From Pigmentiphaga aceris (GTDB lineage Bacteria > Pseudomonadota > Gammaproteobacteria > Burkholderiales > Burkholderiaceae_B): a DNA stretch of 64,000 bases. Both the position numbers and the translations under genes were made by a program. Positions 19,147 through 27,377 of this stretch are shown one piece after another; positions within the stretch are counted from its first letter, which is position 1, and each line of letters opens with the position of its first letter. The stretch covers positions 1,922,001 to 1,986,000 of the forward strand of contig NZ_CP043046.1 in NCBI RefSeq assembly GCF_008119665.1, read 5' to 3'. Under the pieces are notes generated by a model that did not search any database, was not told where the DNA came from, and saw only the letters and a list, made by a program, of their open reading frames with translations.

Positions 19147-19181
19147 AAAAAAATTCAGGCTGCGTTTTCGCAGCCTGAATT
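19147..19181 (-). terminator. Rho-independent terminator of the glycine-zipper gene
   Basis: AATTCAGGCTGCG and CGCAGCCTGAATT form a 13-bp stem around TTTT. The seven-A run at 19147-19153 becomes a U tract on the minus strand. It lies about 30 bases past the stop of the gene at 19213, and may also stop plus-strand transcripts less efficiently. Confidence 0.9.
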
Positions 19182-19212
19182 GTTTGATCGGTCTGGTTTT
19201 GATTTTCGAATA

Positions 19213-19434
19213 TCAGCGCTTGCCGAGCTGATCGCCGATCACACCACCAATCGCGGCACCGCCCACTGTACCCAACACGCCACCGGTAACCACCGCGCCG
19301 GCCACGCCACCGATACCGGCACCCGTGACCATGCTCTTCGAGCGTGACGACATCTGATTCCAGCTGGCGCAGCCCGCCGAGGACAAGACAATCACAGCGG
19401 TGGCGGCCAGGGTGGCAATACGGGAATAGTTCAT
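19213..19434 (-). CDS. Glycine-zipper lipoprotein (OsmB-like)
   Basis: This 73-residue protein has a lipoprotein signal peptide ending in the lipobox LSSAGC (cysteine about residue 22). It is followed by a glycine-rich membrane hairpin, TGAGIGGVAGAVVTGG then GTVGGAAIGGVIGDQLGKR. That pattern is typical of small YMGG/OsmB-like outer membrane lipoproteins, which are usually stress-induced. GGAG lies 7 bases before the ATG at 19434 but only 1 base before the ATG at 19440, so the shorter start is chosen. A palindrome at 19551-19573 and a strong terminator frame it as a single-gene unit. Confidence 0.82.
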   Translation of the reverse strand: MNYSRIATLAATAVIVLSSAGCASWNQMSSRSKSMVTGAGIGGVAGAVVTGGVLGTVGGAAIGGVIGDQLGKR

Positions 19435-19550
19435 GGTCATGCTCCAAAACTCAGGTGTTGGCGGACCATCGAAAAGCTGACGGACGCGCGCTGAGCGAAC
19501 GATCCCAGAACTGGTGAACGCTGTCTGTGACCGCCCAAGCCTGACTGCGT

Positions 19551-19573
19551 CAATGTGTAAACCCTACACAGTG
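19551..19573. promoter_or_regulatory. Interrupted palindrome upstream of the glycine-zipper gene
   Basis: TGTGTA (19554-19559) and TACACA (19565-19570) are perfect inverted half-sites with a 5-base spacer, extended outward by CA and TG. It lies about 120 bases upstream of the lipoprotein start. It looks like a dimeric regulator site; the regulator is unknown. The rest of 19435-19761 holds no convincing gene. Confidence 0.4.
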
Positions 19574-19761
19574 AACAAGCTGGAGCACGTAAAACAGGGA
19601 TACAAACTGGCGGATCAGGGGGCGTGTGTCTGCCAGCGATTTGCACGCACCACTGTGGCGCAAATCTGCCGGTTTAAGGCGGTTTTCAGGCCTGTTGCTG
19701 GCCTGATTCAAGGTTGAATCCGGGCTGATCAAAGGCCAGACAGGAATCGTGATGCGACGAC

Positions 19762-20298
19762 TCAAGCTCGTGGAGCCAGCCACGCATGCGTATTCGCGTC
19801 TGACTGATTCGGCTCCCAATTGCCCAGCTTGGTGGCAAACGGAGTCAGCTTCCTGTCCACGCTTTCCTCATCAAGCTCGTGCTTTGCAATCGCCAGCTCG
19901 GCCACCGGCCGGCGATTCGTCAGGCGAGTGATTTCAGCCAAGGCATTGGGTGCACCGCGCTTGCCCATCACCGACACCACAGCAAGCTGACGCAACTGTA
20001 CACGGTGCTCGGCCAGAAAGCTGCGCATCGGTCCGGCCAGGCGATACAACCAGATCGGTGACACCGTCACCACAATATCGAATTCAGCGGGGCGAGGGCC
20101 GTCATAACGAATGGGCGGTTCGCGTCGCCGCCAGGAATCAAGCAAGCATTGCCAGGTGCCCCGCTTGGATGCGCGCGACGGGGACGCGTCCGCATCACTG
20201 ATCTCGCCCAACGGCCACCCTTGCTGTCGACTCAAGCGCGTAGCCAAACCACGGCAAGTGCCCGTGCGGGAATACATTACGATCAGAATCTTGCTCAT
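19762..20298 (-). CDS. Flavodoxin family protein
   Basis: The 178-residue protein starts MSKILIVMYSRTGTCRGLA. The SRTGTC loop is the FMN phosphate-binding site of flavodoxins. VVTVSPIWLYRLAGPMRSFL corresponds to the second FMN loop, with W and Y where flavodoxins stack against the isoalloxazine ring. It is longer than simple flavodoxins at the C-terminus. The start at 20298 is chosen because GGGAG lies 7 bases upstream; a GTG two codons earlier is too close. The redox partner is unknown. The gene lies downstream of xth on the same strand. Confidence 0.82.
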   Translation of the reverse strand: MSKILIVMYSRTGTCRGLATRLSRQQGWPLGEISDADASPSRASKRGTWQCLLDSWRRREPPIRYDGPRPAEFDIVVTVSPIWLYRLAGPMRSFLAEHRVQLRQLAVVSVMGKRGAPNALAEITRLTNRRPVAELAIAKHELDEESVDRKLTPFATKLGNWEPNQSDANTHAWLAPRA

Positions 20299-20346
20299 GG
20301 CCACGCTCCCGAAACAGTGGGCCGCACCATGAAAAGAAAGCCGGGT

Positions 20347-20499
20347 TTACGTTTCGTCTAGCTTCCGGTCCAGCACCCGGCTGATCTTTCGCATGGCAGG
20401 CGGCCGGCAGCAATCTGCCGTCGCCTTGACCATACGCCCGCACATCGCCAGAAGACGGGCGCGCGCAGTGTCCTTCCGCTTATCGGTGCCCGCAAGCAC
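20347..20499 (-). CDS. Small hypothetical ORF between xth and the flavodoxin gene
   Basis: Reading from a GTG at 20499 gives 50 residues with a basic, cysteine-containing sequence (MCGRMVKATADCCRPPAMRK in the middle) and a stop at 20347. It fits the gap between xth (28 bases upstream) and the flavodoxin gene (48 bases downstream) on the same strand, and its codon use resembles its neighbours. I do not recognise a family and there is no clear ribosome binding site, so it may be chance. Confidence 0.3.
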   Translation of the reverse strand: MLAGTDKRKDTARARLLAMCGRMVKATADCCRPPAMRKISRVLDRKLDET

Positions 20500-20526
20500 A
20501 TGTTCAACGCCGAACGGTCACAGCCC

Positions 20527-21306
20527 TCAAAGCGCCAGCGTGGCAACCACTGGAGCGTGGTCAGAGGGCTGCTCCAGCTTGCGGGGAGCCTTGTCGACGA
20601 TAGACGCCGTGCAAGTGCTGGCCAGCGGCGCGGACAGCAGAATGTGGTCAATGCGCAGGCCTGCATTGCGCCGGAACGCAAACTGGCGGTAGTCCCACCA
20701 GCTGAAAATCTTCTCGGGCTGTTCGAACAGACGGAACGAATCCGACAAGCCCAAGTCCAGCAACGCTTGAAACGCCGCCCGCTCTGGCGGCGACACCAGA
20801 ATGTCGCCCGCCCACTTGGCCGGATCGTGCACGTCGCGATCATCCGGCGCAATGTTGTAGTCACCCAGCACCGCCATGCGCGGCGAGGCGGCCAGCGTGT
20901 TCTTCAAATACTCGGTGAACGCCGCGTACCAGCCCAGCTTGTAGACATACTTGTCGCTGTCTACCGCCTGTCCATTCGGACAGTAGGCGTTCACCAACCG
21001 AACGTCGCCCTGCGGCGAGTCCAGGGTGACCGCAATCACACGCTTCTGCGGGTCTTCATAACCAGGAATGCCGCACACCACATCGCGCACCGGCAAACGC
21101 GACAGCACCGCCACGCCGTTGTAGGTCTTCTGACCCGAGAACACCGCGTGATAACCCGCCTCCTGGATCGCCGCCAAGGGGAAGACTTCGTCGGTCATCT
21201 TGAGCTCTTGCAGGCACAGGGCGTCGACGGGGTTGGCGGCCAGCCAGTCCAGCACTTGCGGCAGGCGGACTTTTAGGGAGTTGACGTTCCAGGCGGCAAT
21301 TTGCAT
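20527..21306 (-). CDS. xth: Exonuclease III family AP endonuclease
   Basis: This DNA repair enzyme cuts the backbone 5' to abasic sites and removes 3' blocking groups. The 259-residue protein begins MQIAAWNVNSLKVRL and has the conserved metal-ligand motif LQELK. It also has the catalytic YNGVAVLSR and NAYCPNG segments, GDYNIAPDDRDVHDP with the active-site Asp/Asn pair, and the final SDHAPV box. It is slightly shorter than E. coli XthA. All catalytic motifs are present. Confidence 0.94.
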   Translation of the reverse strand: MQIAAWNVNSLKVRLPQVLDWLAANPVDALCLQELKMTDEVFPLAAIQEAGYHAVFSGQKTYNGVAVLSRLPVRDVVCGIPGYEDPQKRVIAVTLDSPQGDVRLVNAYCPNGQAVDSDKYVYKLGWYAAFTEYLKNTLAASPRMAVLGDYNIAPDDRDVHDPAKWAGDILVSPPERAAFQALLDLGLSDSFRLFEQPEKIFSWWDYRQFAFRRNAGLRIDHILLSAPLASTCTASIVDKAPRKLEQPSDHAPVVATLAL

Positions 21307-21398
21307 GGGGGTAATATTCCGACATTGATGAAAGCGACGCGTGATGGTGGATCAAGAACGCCCTGAGCATCCAACAATCGCGTATTCGACCGCGCATA

Positions 21399-21614
21399 TT
21401 ATCCGCGCGTCATCCCAGTCACCAAGATCGCCAGGTCTGATCGCTGATATGCCCAACCGGGCCGGCGTTTGCACACCCGAATTTGCTGGCGTAGCGTCCA
21501 ATCCGGGCTTACATCAACCCCGCAATCCTCATGCATCCGATGTACGTGGTTACACGTATGGATCTCGTTACCGACCAGCAGCACTTGCCAACCCGGTTTT
21601 GTGTTCTCGTCCAT
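21399..21614 (-). CDS. Small hypothetical protein, divergent from the ORF at 21648
   Basis: A 71-residue frame runs from ATG 21614 to a stop at 21399. It opens MDENTKPGWQVLLVGNEI and contains several His and Cys residues (HTCNHVHRMHEDCGVD) and tryptophans. Codon choice is reasonably like real genes here, but there is only a weak GAGA before the start. I do not recognise a family. It would be divergent from the ORF at 21648 with 33 bases between them. Confidence 0.35.
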   Translation of the reverse strand: MDENTKPGWQVLLVGNEIHTCNHVHRMHEDCGVDVSPDWTLRQQIRVCKRRPGWAYQRSDLAILVTGMTRG

Positions 21615-21647
21615 TGAGCATCTCATGCATTTGAATGGTATTGCGAC

Positions 21648-21857
21648 ATGTCGATCTCTTACTCTGCTTGCCGTCCGGTGGACGGATGGACTTCCTACGA
21701 TGTGCTGATTGCCCGCAACGGCAATGCGGAAAAGGTCGCGCACATTTGTTATGACAAATGGACGGCCAAGTGGGCGTTGTTGCACAACAGCGGATTGATC
21801 GAGAAATTCGATACGCTGCTTGGCGCGCGCGCTGGCGTAAGCACGTTTTACGGCTAG
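21648..21857 (+). CDS. Small hypothetical protein (69 aa)
   Basis: The frame reads MSISYSACRPVDGWTSYDVL and ends in GVSTFYG. It is aromatic-rich, with no signal peptide or membrane segment. The ribosome binding site is weak. It lies 34 bases from the convergent end of the sensor kinase gene. I do not recognise it; it is probably a real small gene, judged by codon use alone. Confidence 0.45.
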   Translation: MSISYSACRPVDGWTSYDVLIARNGNAEKVAHICYDKWTAKWALLHNSGLIEKFDTLLGARAGVSTFYG

Positions 21858-21891
21858 TGCCGGTCTGCACGAACGAGAAGGCTTAGCCCAG

Positions 21892-23259
21892 TCAGACCGG
21901 GGTCGCCGGCTGAGACTGCGGAAGTGCCAGACCAATGGCGGTGCCACGCACGTCAGACTGCGCCCAGGTTTTCCCCCCGTGCATACGCGCGATAGCCGCG
22001 ACGATCGACAGGCCCAGACCGCAATGCATGCCCGCCTGGTAGGACCGTGATGCGTCCACTTGGTAAAGACGGTCGAACAGGCGCGGCAGATTTTCCGCTG
22101 TGATGACGGGGCCTTGATTGGATACCCCGACATAAGACACGCCGTGCCGGGTTTCCAGCGTGACGCTTATCGTGCTGCCGGTTGTGGCGTAGCGGGTGGC
22201 GTTGCTGATCAGGTTGGACAGCGCCCGCAGAAACAGCGGTTCGTCTACGGCGACCACCAGATCACCTTCTACGGCCAGCTTCAGGTTGCGTTCGCTGGCG
22301 GCCAGTTCGTGATATTCCAGCATGTCGAGGATGAGCGCGCGCAAACTCGTCGGTTCGCCCAGGCGGGCAGGTTCCCCGCCGTCGGCCCGCGCCAGAAAAA
22401 GCATGTCGTTGACAAGCGCACCCATGCGTCGCAAGGACGCCAGATTGGACACCAGGGTGTCTGTCAGGTCCTCGGTTGAACGCGGTCGCGACAGGGCCAG
22501 TTCGGTCTTGCCGATCAGTGAGGTCAATGGCGTGCGCAGCTCGTGTGCCACGTCGGCGTTGAATGCTTCCAGTCGGGCATGACTGGCGCTTACATGGTCC
22601 ATCAGGTGGTTGAACTGGTCCACCAGGGGTGTCAGTTCCCGAATCTGCTGTGTCGGCACCAGATGCCGTGGGCTTGCCTCGCGGGCCATGTCTTCGGTCT
22701 GTGTGGCAAGCCGGTACAGGGGCCGCAGCCCGTGGCGCACGGCAAGCACTGCCAGACTGCCTGCAAGCACGGCACCGATCAGGGTGGCCAGCAGCAGTAT
22801 GCGGCCCAGGGCGTCGAGCAGTTGTGTGTCCTGATCGATGTCGATGGTGAAGGTACCTTGCAGGGCAAGGGTGCCGTCTGTGCCACGCAGCACAAAACCA
22901 CGGCTGCGCTGCTGGGCGGACAGGCGGTGTGCGTCGTCGTAGGGGTCTGCATAGAACGCAGTCCCGTCGTTGCGTGCGATCTCCAGTCGGGTGCCTGGGC
23001 GCTTGGCGGCATTGGCTTGCAGCAGCTGCAAAAATCGGTCGTCGCCGTCGCGCAGCAGCAGTTCGGATGTCTCTGTAAGTTTGTTGACCTTGAGCGTCAG
23101 CAGGCGCTCCTGCGCGCGAAGATGCAGCGATGCGGTGGCCAGGTAGACGCAGATCGACAAAACGCCCAGCAGCGCGGCCGCCAACAGCGCCAGCCGCACC
23201 GACAGGGTGGAAACAATCGAAGAAACCTTCTGGCTGTCAGCTGCGATCTTCAAGGACAT
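21892..23259 (-). CDS. Heavy-metal/redox type sensor histidine kinase (CusS/IrlS/HprS family)
   Basis: This 455-residue inner membrane kinase has a first membrane helix at about 22-42 and a small periplasmic sensor domain (43-150). A second helix spans about 152-173, followed by a HAMP linker, the HisKA phosphoacceptor DVAHELRTPLTSL with His239, and an ATPase domain with N box LSNLISNATRYA and G2 box GLGLSIVAAI. The short periplasmic loop and DVAHELRTPL are typical of the CusS/IrlS/HprS group, which senses copper, other metals or oxidants. The gene overlaps its response regulator by 23 bases. The true signal cannot be read from the sequence. Confidence 0.9.
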   Translation of the reverse strand: MSLKIAADSQKVSSIVSTLSVRLALLAAALLGVLSICVYLATASLHLRAQERLLTLKVNKLTETSELLLRDGDDRFLQLLQANAAKRPGTRLEIARNDGTAFYADPYDDAHRLSAQQRSRGFVLRGTDGTLALQGTFTIDIDQDTQLLDALGRILLLATLIGAVLAGSLAVLAVRHGLRPLYRLATQTEDMAREASPRHLVPTQQIRELTPLVDQFNHLMDHVSASHARLEAFNADVAHELRTPLTSLIGKTELALSRPRSTEDLTDTLVSNLASLRRMGALVNDMLFLARADGGEPARLGEPTSLRALILDMLEYHELAASERNLKLAVEGDLVVAVDEPLFLRALSNLISNATRYATTGSTISVTLETRHGVSYVGVSNQGPVITAENLPRLFDRLYQVDASRSYQAGMHCGLGLSIVAAIARMHGGKTWAQSDVRGTAIGLALPQSQPATPV

Positions 23260-23917
23260 AACCGACGCCGCGTATGGTGTGTAGAAGCTTCAGGCGGAAT
23301 GCGTCGTCGATCTTGGCGCGCAGCCGTCGCACGGCCACTTCGACCATGTTCGACTCTGTGTCGAAATGGATATTCCACACCCGTTCGGCCAAGGTGGTGC
23401 GTGTGAGCACTTGCCCCTTGCGTCGAATCAACAGCGACAGCAACTGAAATTCCTTCAGGGTCAGGTCGATCCGTTTGCCGCCTCGGCGCACTTTGTGCGC
23501 GGGCAGGTCCACTTCCAGATCGGACAGCCGCAGCACAGTCTGTTCGGCAAGCAGGGAGTGTCCGCGCCGGATCAAGGCCGCAACGCGTGCCTGCAGTTCA
23601 GAAAACGCAAACGGCTTGACCAGATAATCGTCGGCACCGGCGCTCAGGCCTTTGACCCGATCGTCGATGCGGTCGCGGGCGGTGAGCATCAGCACCGCCG
23701 TGTTGTCATGTTCGCGAATGCGTCTGAGCACTTCAAAGCCATCCATGCCAGGCAGCATCACATCGAGCAGGATCACCTCGTACGCGCCCATCGCGGCCAT
23801 GGCGTGACCATCCGGGCCGGTGCGCGCCACGTCGACGGCATAGCCGCTTTCCATCAGGCCCTGGCGCAGATAGTCGGCTACGCCTGCATCGTCTTCAATC
23901 ACCAGCAACTTGTGCAT
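23237..23917 (-). CDS. OmpR-family response regulator (CusR/IrlR/HprR-like)
   Basis: The 226-residue regulator begins MHKLLVIEDDAGVADYLRQGL. The receiver domain has Asp52 in LLDVMLPGMDG and the conserved VKPFAFSEL. The winged helix carries the CusR-like VRRGGKRIDLTLKEFQLL and TESNMVEVAVRRLRAKID segments. A 47-residue upstream extension of the frame is not conserved and is rejected. It is the first gene of the two-component operon and is divergent from two exported aldo/keto reductase genes, which are its likely targets. The dyad at 23970 lies in the shared promoter region. Confidence 0.93.
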   Translation of the reverse strand: MHKLLVIEDDAGVADYLRQGLMESGYAVDVARTGPDGHAMAAMGAYEVILLDVMLPGMDGFEVLRRIREHDNTAVLMLTARDRIDDRVKGLSAGADDYLVKPFAFSELQARVAALIRRGHSLLAEQTVLRLSDLEVDLPAHKVRRGGKRIDLTLKEFQLLSLLIRRKGQVLTRTTLAERVWNIHFDTESNMVEVAVRRLRAKIDDAFRLKLLHTIRGVGYVLEDRS

Positions 23918-23969
23918 CACCGCTCCACATTCCTGGTTCGTATTGTCCCGTGAGGCTGCGCATCTGAAC

Positions 23970-23985
23970 ATTACAAAACGGTAAT
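23970..23985. promoter_or_regulatory. ATTAC-N6-GTAAT dyad in the divergent promoter region
   Basis: ATTAC (23970-23974) and GTAAT (23981-23985) are perfect inverted half-sites separated by AAAACG, in the 180-base gap between the response regulator and the exported aldo/keto reductase gene. TTAC/GTAA half-sites are usual for OmpR-type metal regulators, so it is a good candidate for the binding site of the adjacent regulator. Confidence 0.55.
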
Positions 23986-24097
23986 CTGCGCGAGCGGGAT
24001 TGGTTATCCCCGTCTGAAAAGATAGGTCACGTCGTGCGGAGATGCCTGGTTCGGGCACCGCACCCTATCTTTTCTCTGACCAGCCGGGAGCCTGCCC

Positions 24098-25234
24098 ATG
24101 CCGCTTCAATCTTTGCCCGATGGTGATGATCGACCGCTTGATCGGTTGATTGCCTCACCGCTTGATCGCCGCCATTTTCTGCAGCGCAGCCTGGGTGCCG
24201 GCGCTGCCCTTGCTGCGTATCCCTGGACACTCGCGCACGGGCAGACGGCTGCAACGCCGGTTGCCGATCCGCGTTTTGCGGCGGCTGCGCCGGGGCTGAT
24301 CACCAAGCGTGTCGAACGTACTGGGGACATATTGCCAGCGCTTGGCCTGGGCACCTTCCTGACCTTCGATCTTTTGCCCGGCGCACCGCGCACGCATCTG
24401 GCCGACGTTGCCCGGCGTTACTGGGAAGCTGGCGTAAGGGTGCTGGACACGTCTCCGCTGTATGGCAGCGCCGAAGTCACGGTTGGTGATCTGGCCAGCG
24501 CGTCGAACATGAACGAACAGTTGTTCATCGCCAACAAACTATGGGTGACGGGTGACTTCCTGGCGGACGACAGCCACGCCTTGCGCAGCCTGCAGGAATC
24601 GCAACTGCGCTTGTGGCGCAAGCGTTTTGACGTGATGCAGTGTCATAGCCTGGTCAATGTGGATGTGGCCGTGCCCCTGATGAACCTGTGGAAGAAGGAA
24701 GGGTTCACACGACTGGTGGGTGTGACGCACCACGAGAACGCCTATCACGAGGTGTTGGCCAAGTGGGTGCAGCAGGGGTCGGTCGACTTCGTGCACGTCA
24801 ATTATTCGATCGCCAATCGACATGCCGAACAGACGGTGCTGGCGGCGGCGCAGCAACGGGGTGTGTCAGTGCTGGTCAATATGGCGATGGAGAAGGGCAG
24901 GCTGCACAAGGCGATCGGCAACCAGCCGCTACCGGACTTTGCGCGAGAACTCGGCATTGCGAACTGGGCGCAGTATTTCCTGAAGTTCGTCATGTCGCAT
25001 CCTGCCGTCACTTGCTGCCTGAGTTCCACGGCCAACCCGGCCCATGCCGAAGAAAACCTGGGCGCGCTGCGCGGACCGCTTCCCGATGCCGACATGCGTG
25101 AACGCATGGCGCGCTATGTCCAGGGTCTGCCCGGTTTCAGCCAGGTGGCAACGCTGCCCTGGTATCCCGACAAACAGCAGCAGTACCAAGGCCTGATCCG
25201 TCGTGCGCAAGCCGCACAACGGGCGCGCACCTGA
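24098..25234 (+). CDS. Tat-exported aldo/keto reductase 1
   Basis: The 378-residue protein carries a twin-arginine signal (DRRHFLQRS, then GAGAALAAY, cleaved near residue 50), so it should be folded with its cofactor and exported to the periplasm. The body is an aldo/keto reductase-like barrel: ALGLGTFLTFD, RVLDTSPLYGSAEV with the catalytic D and Y, FIANKLWV with the Lys, and DVMQCHSLVNVD with a His. GGGAG lies 7 bases before the ATG. It is divergent from a CusRS/HprRS-like two-component system and followed by a second exported aldo/keto reductase. A periplasmic role in handling reactive carbonyls or oxidant damage is inferred; the electron donor is unclear. Confidence 0.85.
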   Translation: MPLQSLPDGDDRPLDRLIASPLDRRHFLQRSLGAGAALAAYPWTLAHGQTAATPVADPRFAAAAPGLITKRVERTGDILPALGLGTFLTFDLLPGAPRTHLADVARRYWEAGVRVLDTSPLYGSAEVTVGDLASASNMNEQLFIANKLWVTGDFLADDSHALRSLQESQLRLWRKRFDVMQCHSLVNVDVAVPLMNLWKKEGFTRLVGVTHHENAYHEVLAKWVQQGSVDFVHVNYSIANRHAEQTVLAAAQQRGVSVLVNMAMEKGRLHKAIGNQPLPDFARELGIANWAQYFLKFVMSHPAVTCCLSSTANPAHAEENLGALRGPLPDADMRERMARYVQGLPGFSQVATLPWYPDKQQQYQGLIRRAQAAQRART

Positions 25235-25308
25235 TCGGTCGCACGCGGCGGGTGGACCAAGGTCCGACGCCGTCCTGTGCGCTCGGAATCTCAATCAAGG
25301 AAATGCAT

Positions 25309-26493
25309 ATGCAACGTAGAAATTTTCTGGCGGCTGCCAGCGCCGCAGTCGGCGCATTGGCAGTCAGTTCCAAGGCGCTTGCGCAGGCTGGAAGCAGCGG
25401 ATCGACACTGCCACAGGGCTTGACGGCACGCGGCTCGGTCATGCCCACGCGTGGACGCATCGTGCGCGACAGCCTGCCGCGCAACGAACCACTGGCGGGC
25501 ATGCGTTATCGCACGCCATTTCGTTTCGGCCTGGGTGGTACCCAGATCGGCAATATTTTCGAGCCCATCAGCGAGGCACAGGCTCAAAGTGTGCTGCAGG
25601 CTGCGTGGGATTCAGGGGTACGCTATTTCGATACGTCCCCGTTCTACGGGTATGGCTTGAGCGAGTACCGTTTAGGCCAGTTCCTGCGTACCCAGCGACC
25701 GGGCAGCTATGTCGTGTCCACCAAGGTGGGTCGGGTGCTCAGAGCATCCAAGGGCAGCTTGCCGAATGCGTCGCTCTGGCCATCTCCTGCACCGTTTTCC
25801 TATACCTATGACTTCAGCGCTGCCGGTACGCGGCGGTCGGTTGAAGACAGCCTTCAGCGCATGGGCATCCCGCAGATCGATATGGTCTTCATCCATGATC
25901 TTTCCCCGGACAACACCGAGCTGGACCGCCCCTGGCAGGAACATTTTGCGGTCGCCGCGCAAGGTGCAATGGTCGAACTGACGCGCATGCGTGAAGAAGG
26001 CCTGATCGGAGGCTGGGGCTTTGGCATCAACACACCCAATGCTGCCGTGCTGGCGGCGACATCGAACGTGCCGACGCCCGACATCGTGCTGCTGGCCTGC
26101 CAATACTCCTTGCTGGATCACGCCGACACCCTCGACAAGACCTTCCCCGCCTTGCAGAACAAGGGCATCTCCGTGGTGATTGGCACGCCGCTGAACGACG
26201 GTTTCCTGGGTGGCCGCAGCCGTTACCATTTCAGCGATCAGATTCCAGCCGGCGCGGTGGAAAAGCGCGCGCGCTTGATGGAAGTGGCAGACCGGTTCGG
26301 GATCGACATTCGCACTGCCGCGTTGCAGTTCGCAGCGGCACCGCCGATTGTGTCCGCAGTGATCCCGGGGGCGCGGGTAGCTGCCCAGGTGCGCGCGAAT
26401 GTCGAATCGATGAAGGTCGAGATTCCAGCCGATTTCTGGGCCGAACTGCGCCGCCTGGGCTTGATCACCGCGCAGGCACCTGTCCCCGCCTGA
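25309..26493 (+). CDS. Tat-exported aldo/keto reductase 2
   Basis: The 394-residue protein starts MQRRNFLAAASAAVGALAVS, a short twin-arginine-type signal peptide cleaved after SKALAQA. The body is an AKR barrel of the D-threo-aldose/pyridoxal dehydrogenase type: FGLGGTQIGN, VRYFDTSPFYGYGLSEYRLG with catalytic D and Y, VVSTKVGRVL with Lys, and DMVFIHDL with His. The ATG at 25309 is chosen because AAGG is 8 bases upstream, while the ATG at 25303 is too close. It follows the first exported reductase by 74 bases. Two exported enzymes of this family side by side are unusual. Confidence 0.85.
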   Translation: MQRRNFLAAASAAVGALAVSSKALAQAGSSGSTLPQGLTARGSVMPTRGRIVRDSLPRNEPLAGMRYRTPFRFGLGGTQIGNIFEPISEAQAQSVLQAAWDSGVRYFDTSPFYGYGLSEYRLGQFLRTQRPGSYVVSTKVGRVLRASKGSLPNASLWPSPAPFSYTYDFSAAGTRRSVEDSLQRMGIPQIDMVFIHDLSPDNTELDRPWQEHFAVAAQGAMVELTRMREEGLIGGWGFGINTPNAAVLAATSNVPTPDIVLLACQYSLLDHADTLDKTFPALQNKGISVVIGTPLNDGFLGGRSRYHFSDQIPAGAVEKRARLMEVADRFGIDIRTAALQFAAAPPIVSAVIPGARVAAQVRANVESMKVEIPADFWAELRRLGLITAQAPVPA

Positions 26494-26536
26494 GTCTTCA
26501 CCTGACCTGGCTGCCTGACGTGGTGTGACCCCCTGT

Positions 26537-27376
26537 TCAAAGTTCGGTGCGCAGTCGCCAAATCTCGGGGAACAGCACTACGTCCAGCATCTTGCGCAGA
26601 TAGCTCACGCCCCCGGTGCCACCAGTGCCGCGCTTGAAGCCGATCACGCGTTCCACGGTCGTCACGTGGCGAAAGCGCCAGAGCCGGAAAGCGTCTTCGA
26701 TGTCAGTGAGCTTTTCGCCTAACTGGTACAGGTCCCAGTGTTGCTTCGGGTTGCGGTAGACGGCGAGCCAGGCTTGCTCCACCACGTCGCTCGCCACATA
26801 AGGCTGTGTCCAGTCGCGTTCTACGTATTCCGACGGTATGGCCAGGCCGCTGCGCGCCAGCAGGCGCAGCGCTTCATCGTAGAGCGATGGGGCACAGTAG
26901 GCCGCTTCTACCTGTGCGAGCAGATCGGCACGGTGCGCGTGGGGCTTGAGCATCGCCGCGTTCTTGTTGCCCAGCGAGAACTCGATGCAACGGTACTGCG
27001 CGCTCTGGAAGCCGCTCGAACTCGCGAGGTAAGGCCGCATTGCGCTGTACTCGGGCGGCGTCATGGTCGATAGCACCGTCCATGCGTTCACGAGCTGTTC
27101 CATGATGCGCGTTACGCGGGACAGCATCTTGAAGGCATCGGGCAACTGCTCGGTGGCGATGCAGTGCGTGGCTGCGGTCAGCTCGTGCAGCATGAGCTTC
27201 ATCCACAGCTCGCTGGTTTGATGCTGCACGATGAAAAGCATCTCGTCGTGCGCCGGTGATAGCGGATGCTGCGCGTTCAGGATCTGGTCCAGGTGCAGGT
27301 AGTCGCCGTAGCTCATCGACTGGCTGAAGTCGAGTTGCGCCTTTTCGTCCTGAACAATTTTCTCGGTCTGATGCAT
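26537..27376 (-). CDS. kynA: Tryptophan 2,3-dioxygenase
   Basis: This heme enzyme opens the tryptophan indole ring to N-formylkynurenine. The 279-residue protein has the conserved blocks [31 protein letters not shown] (heme pocket histidine), [14 protein letters not shown], and the C-terminal [20 protein letters not shown] that contains the proximal heme His region. Length matches the family. It is the last gene of kynB-kynU-kynA and starts one base after the kynU stop. Confidence 0.95.
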   Translation of the reverse strand: MHQTEKIVQDEKAQLDFSQSMSYGDYLHLDQILNAQHPLSPAHDEMLFIVQHQTSELWMKLMLHELTAATHCIATEQLPDAFKMLSRVTRIMEQLVNAWTVLSTMTPPEYSAMRPYLASSSGFQSAQYRCIEFSLGNKNAAMLKPHAHRADLLAQVEAAYCAPSLYDEALRLLARSGLAIPSEYVERDWTQPYVASDVVEQAWLAVYRNPKQHWDLYQLGEKLTDIEDAFRLWRFRHVTTVERVIGFKRGTGGTGGVSYLRKMLDVVLFPEIWRLRTEL

Positions 27377-27377
27377 C

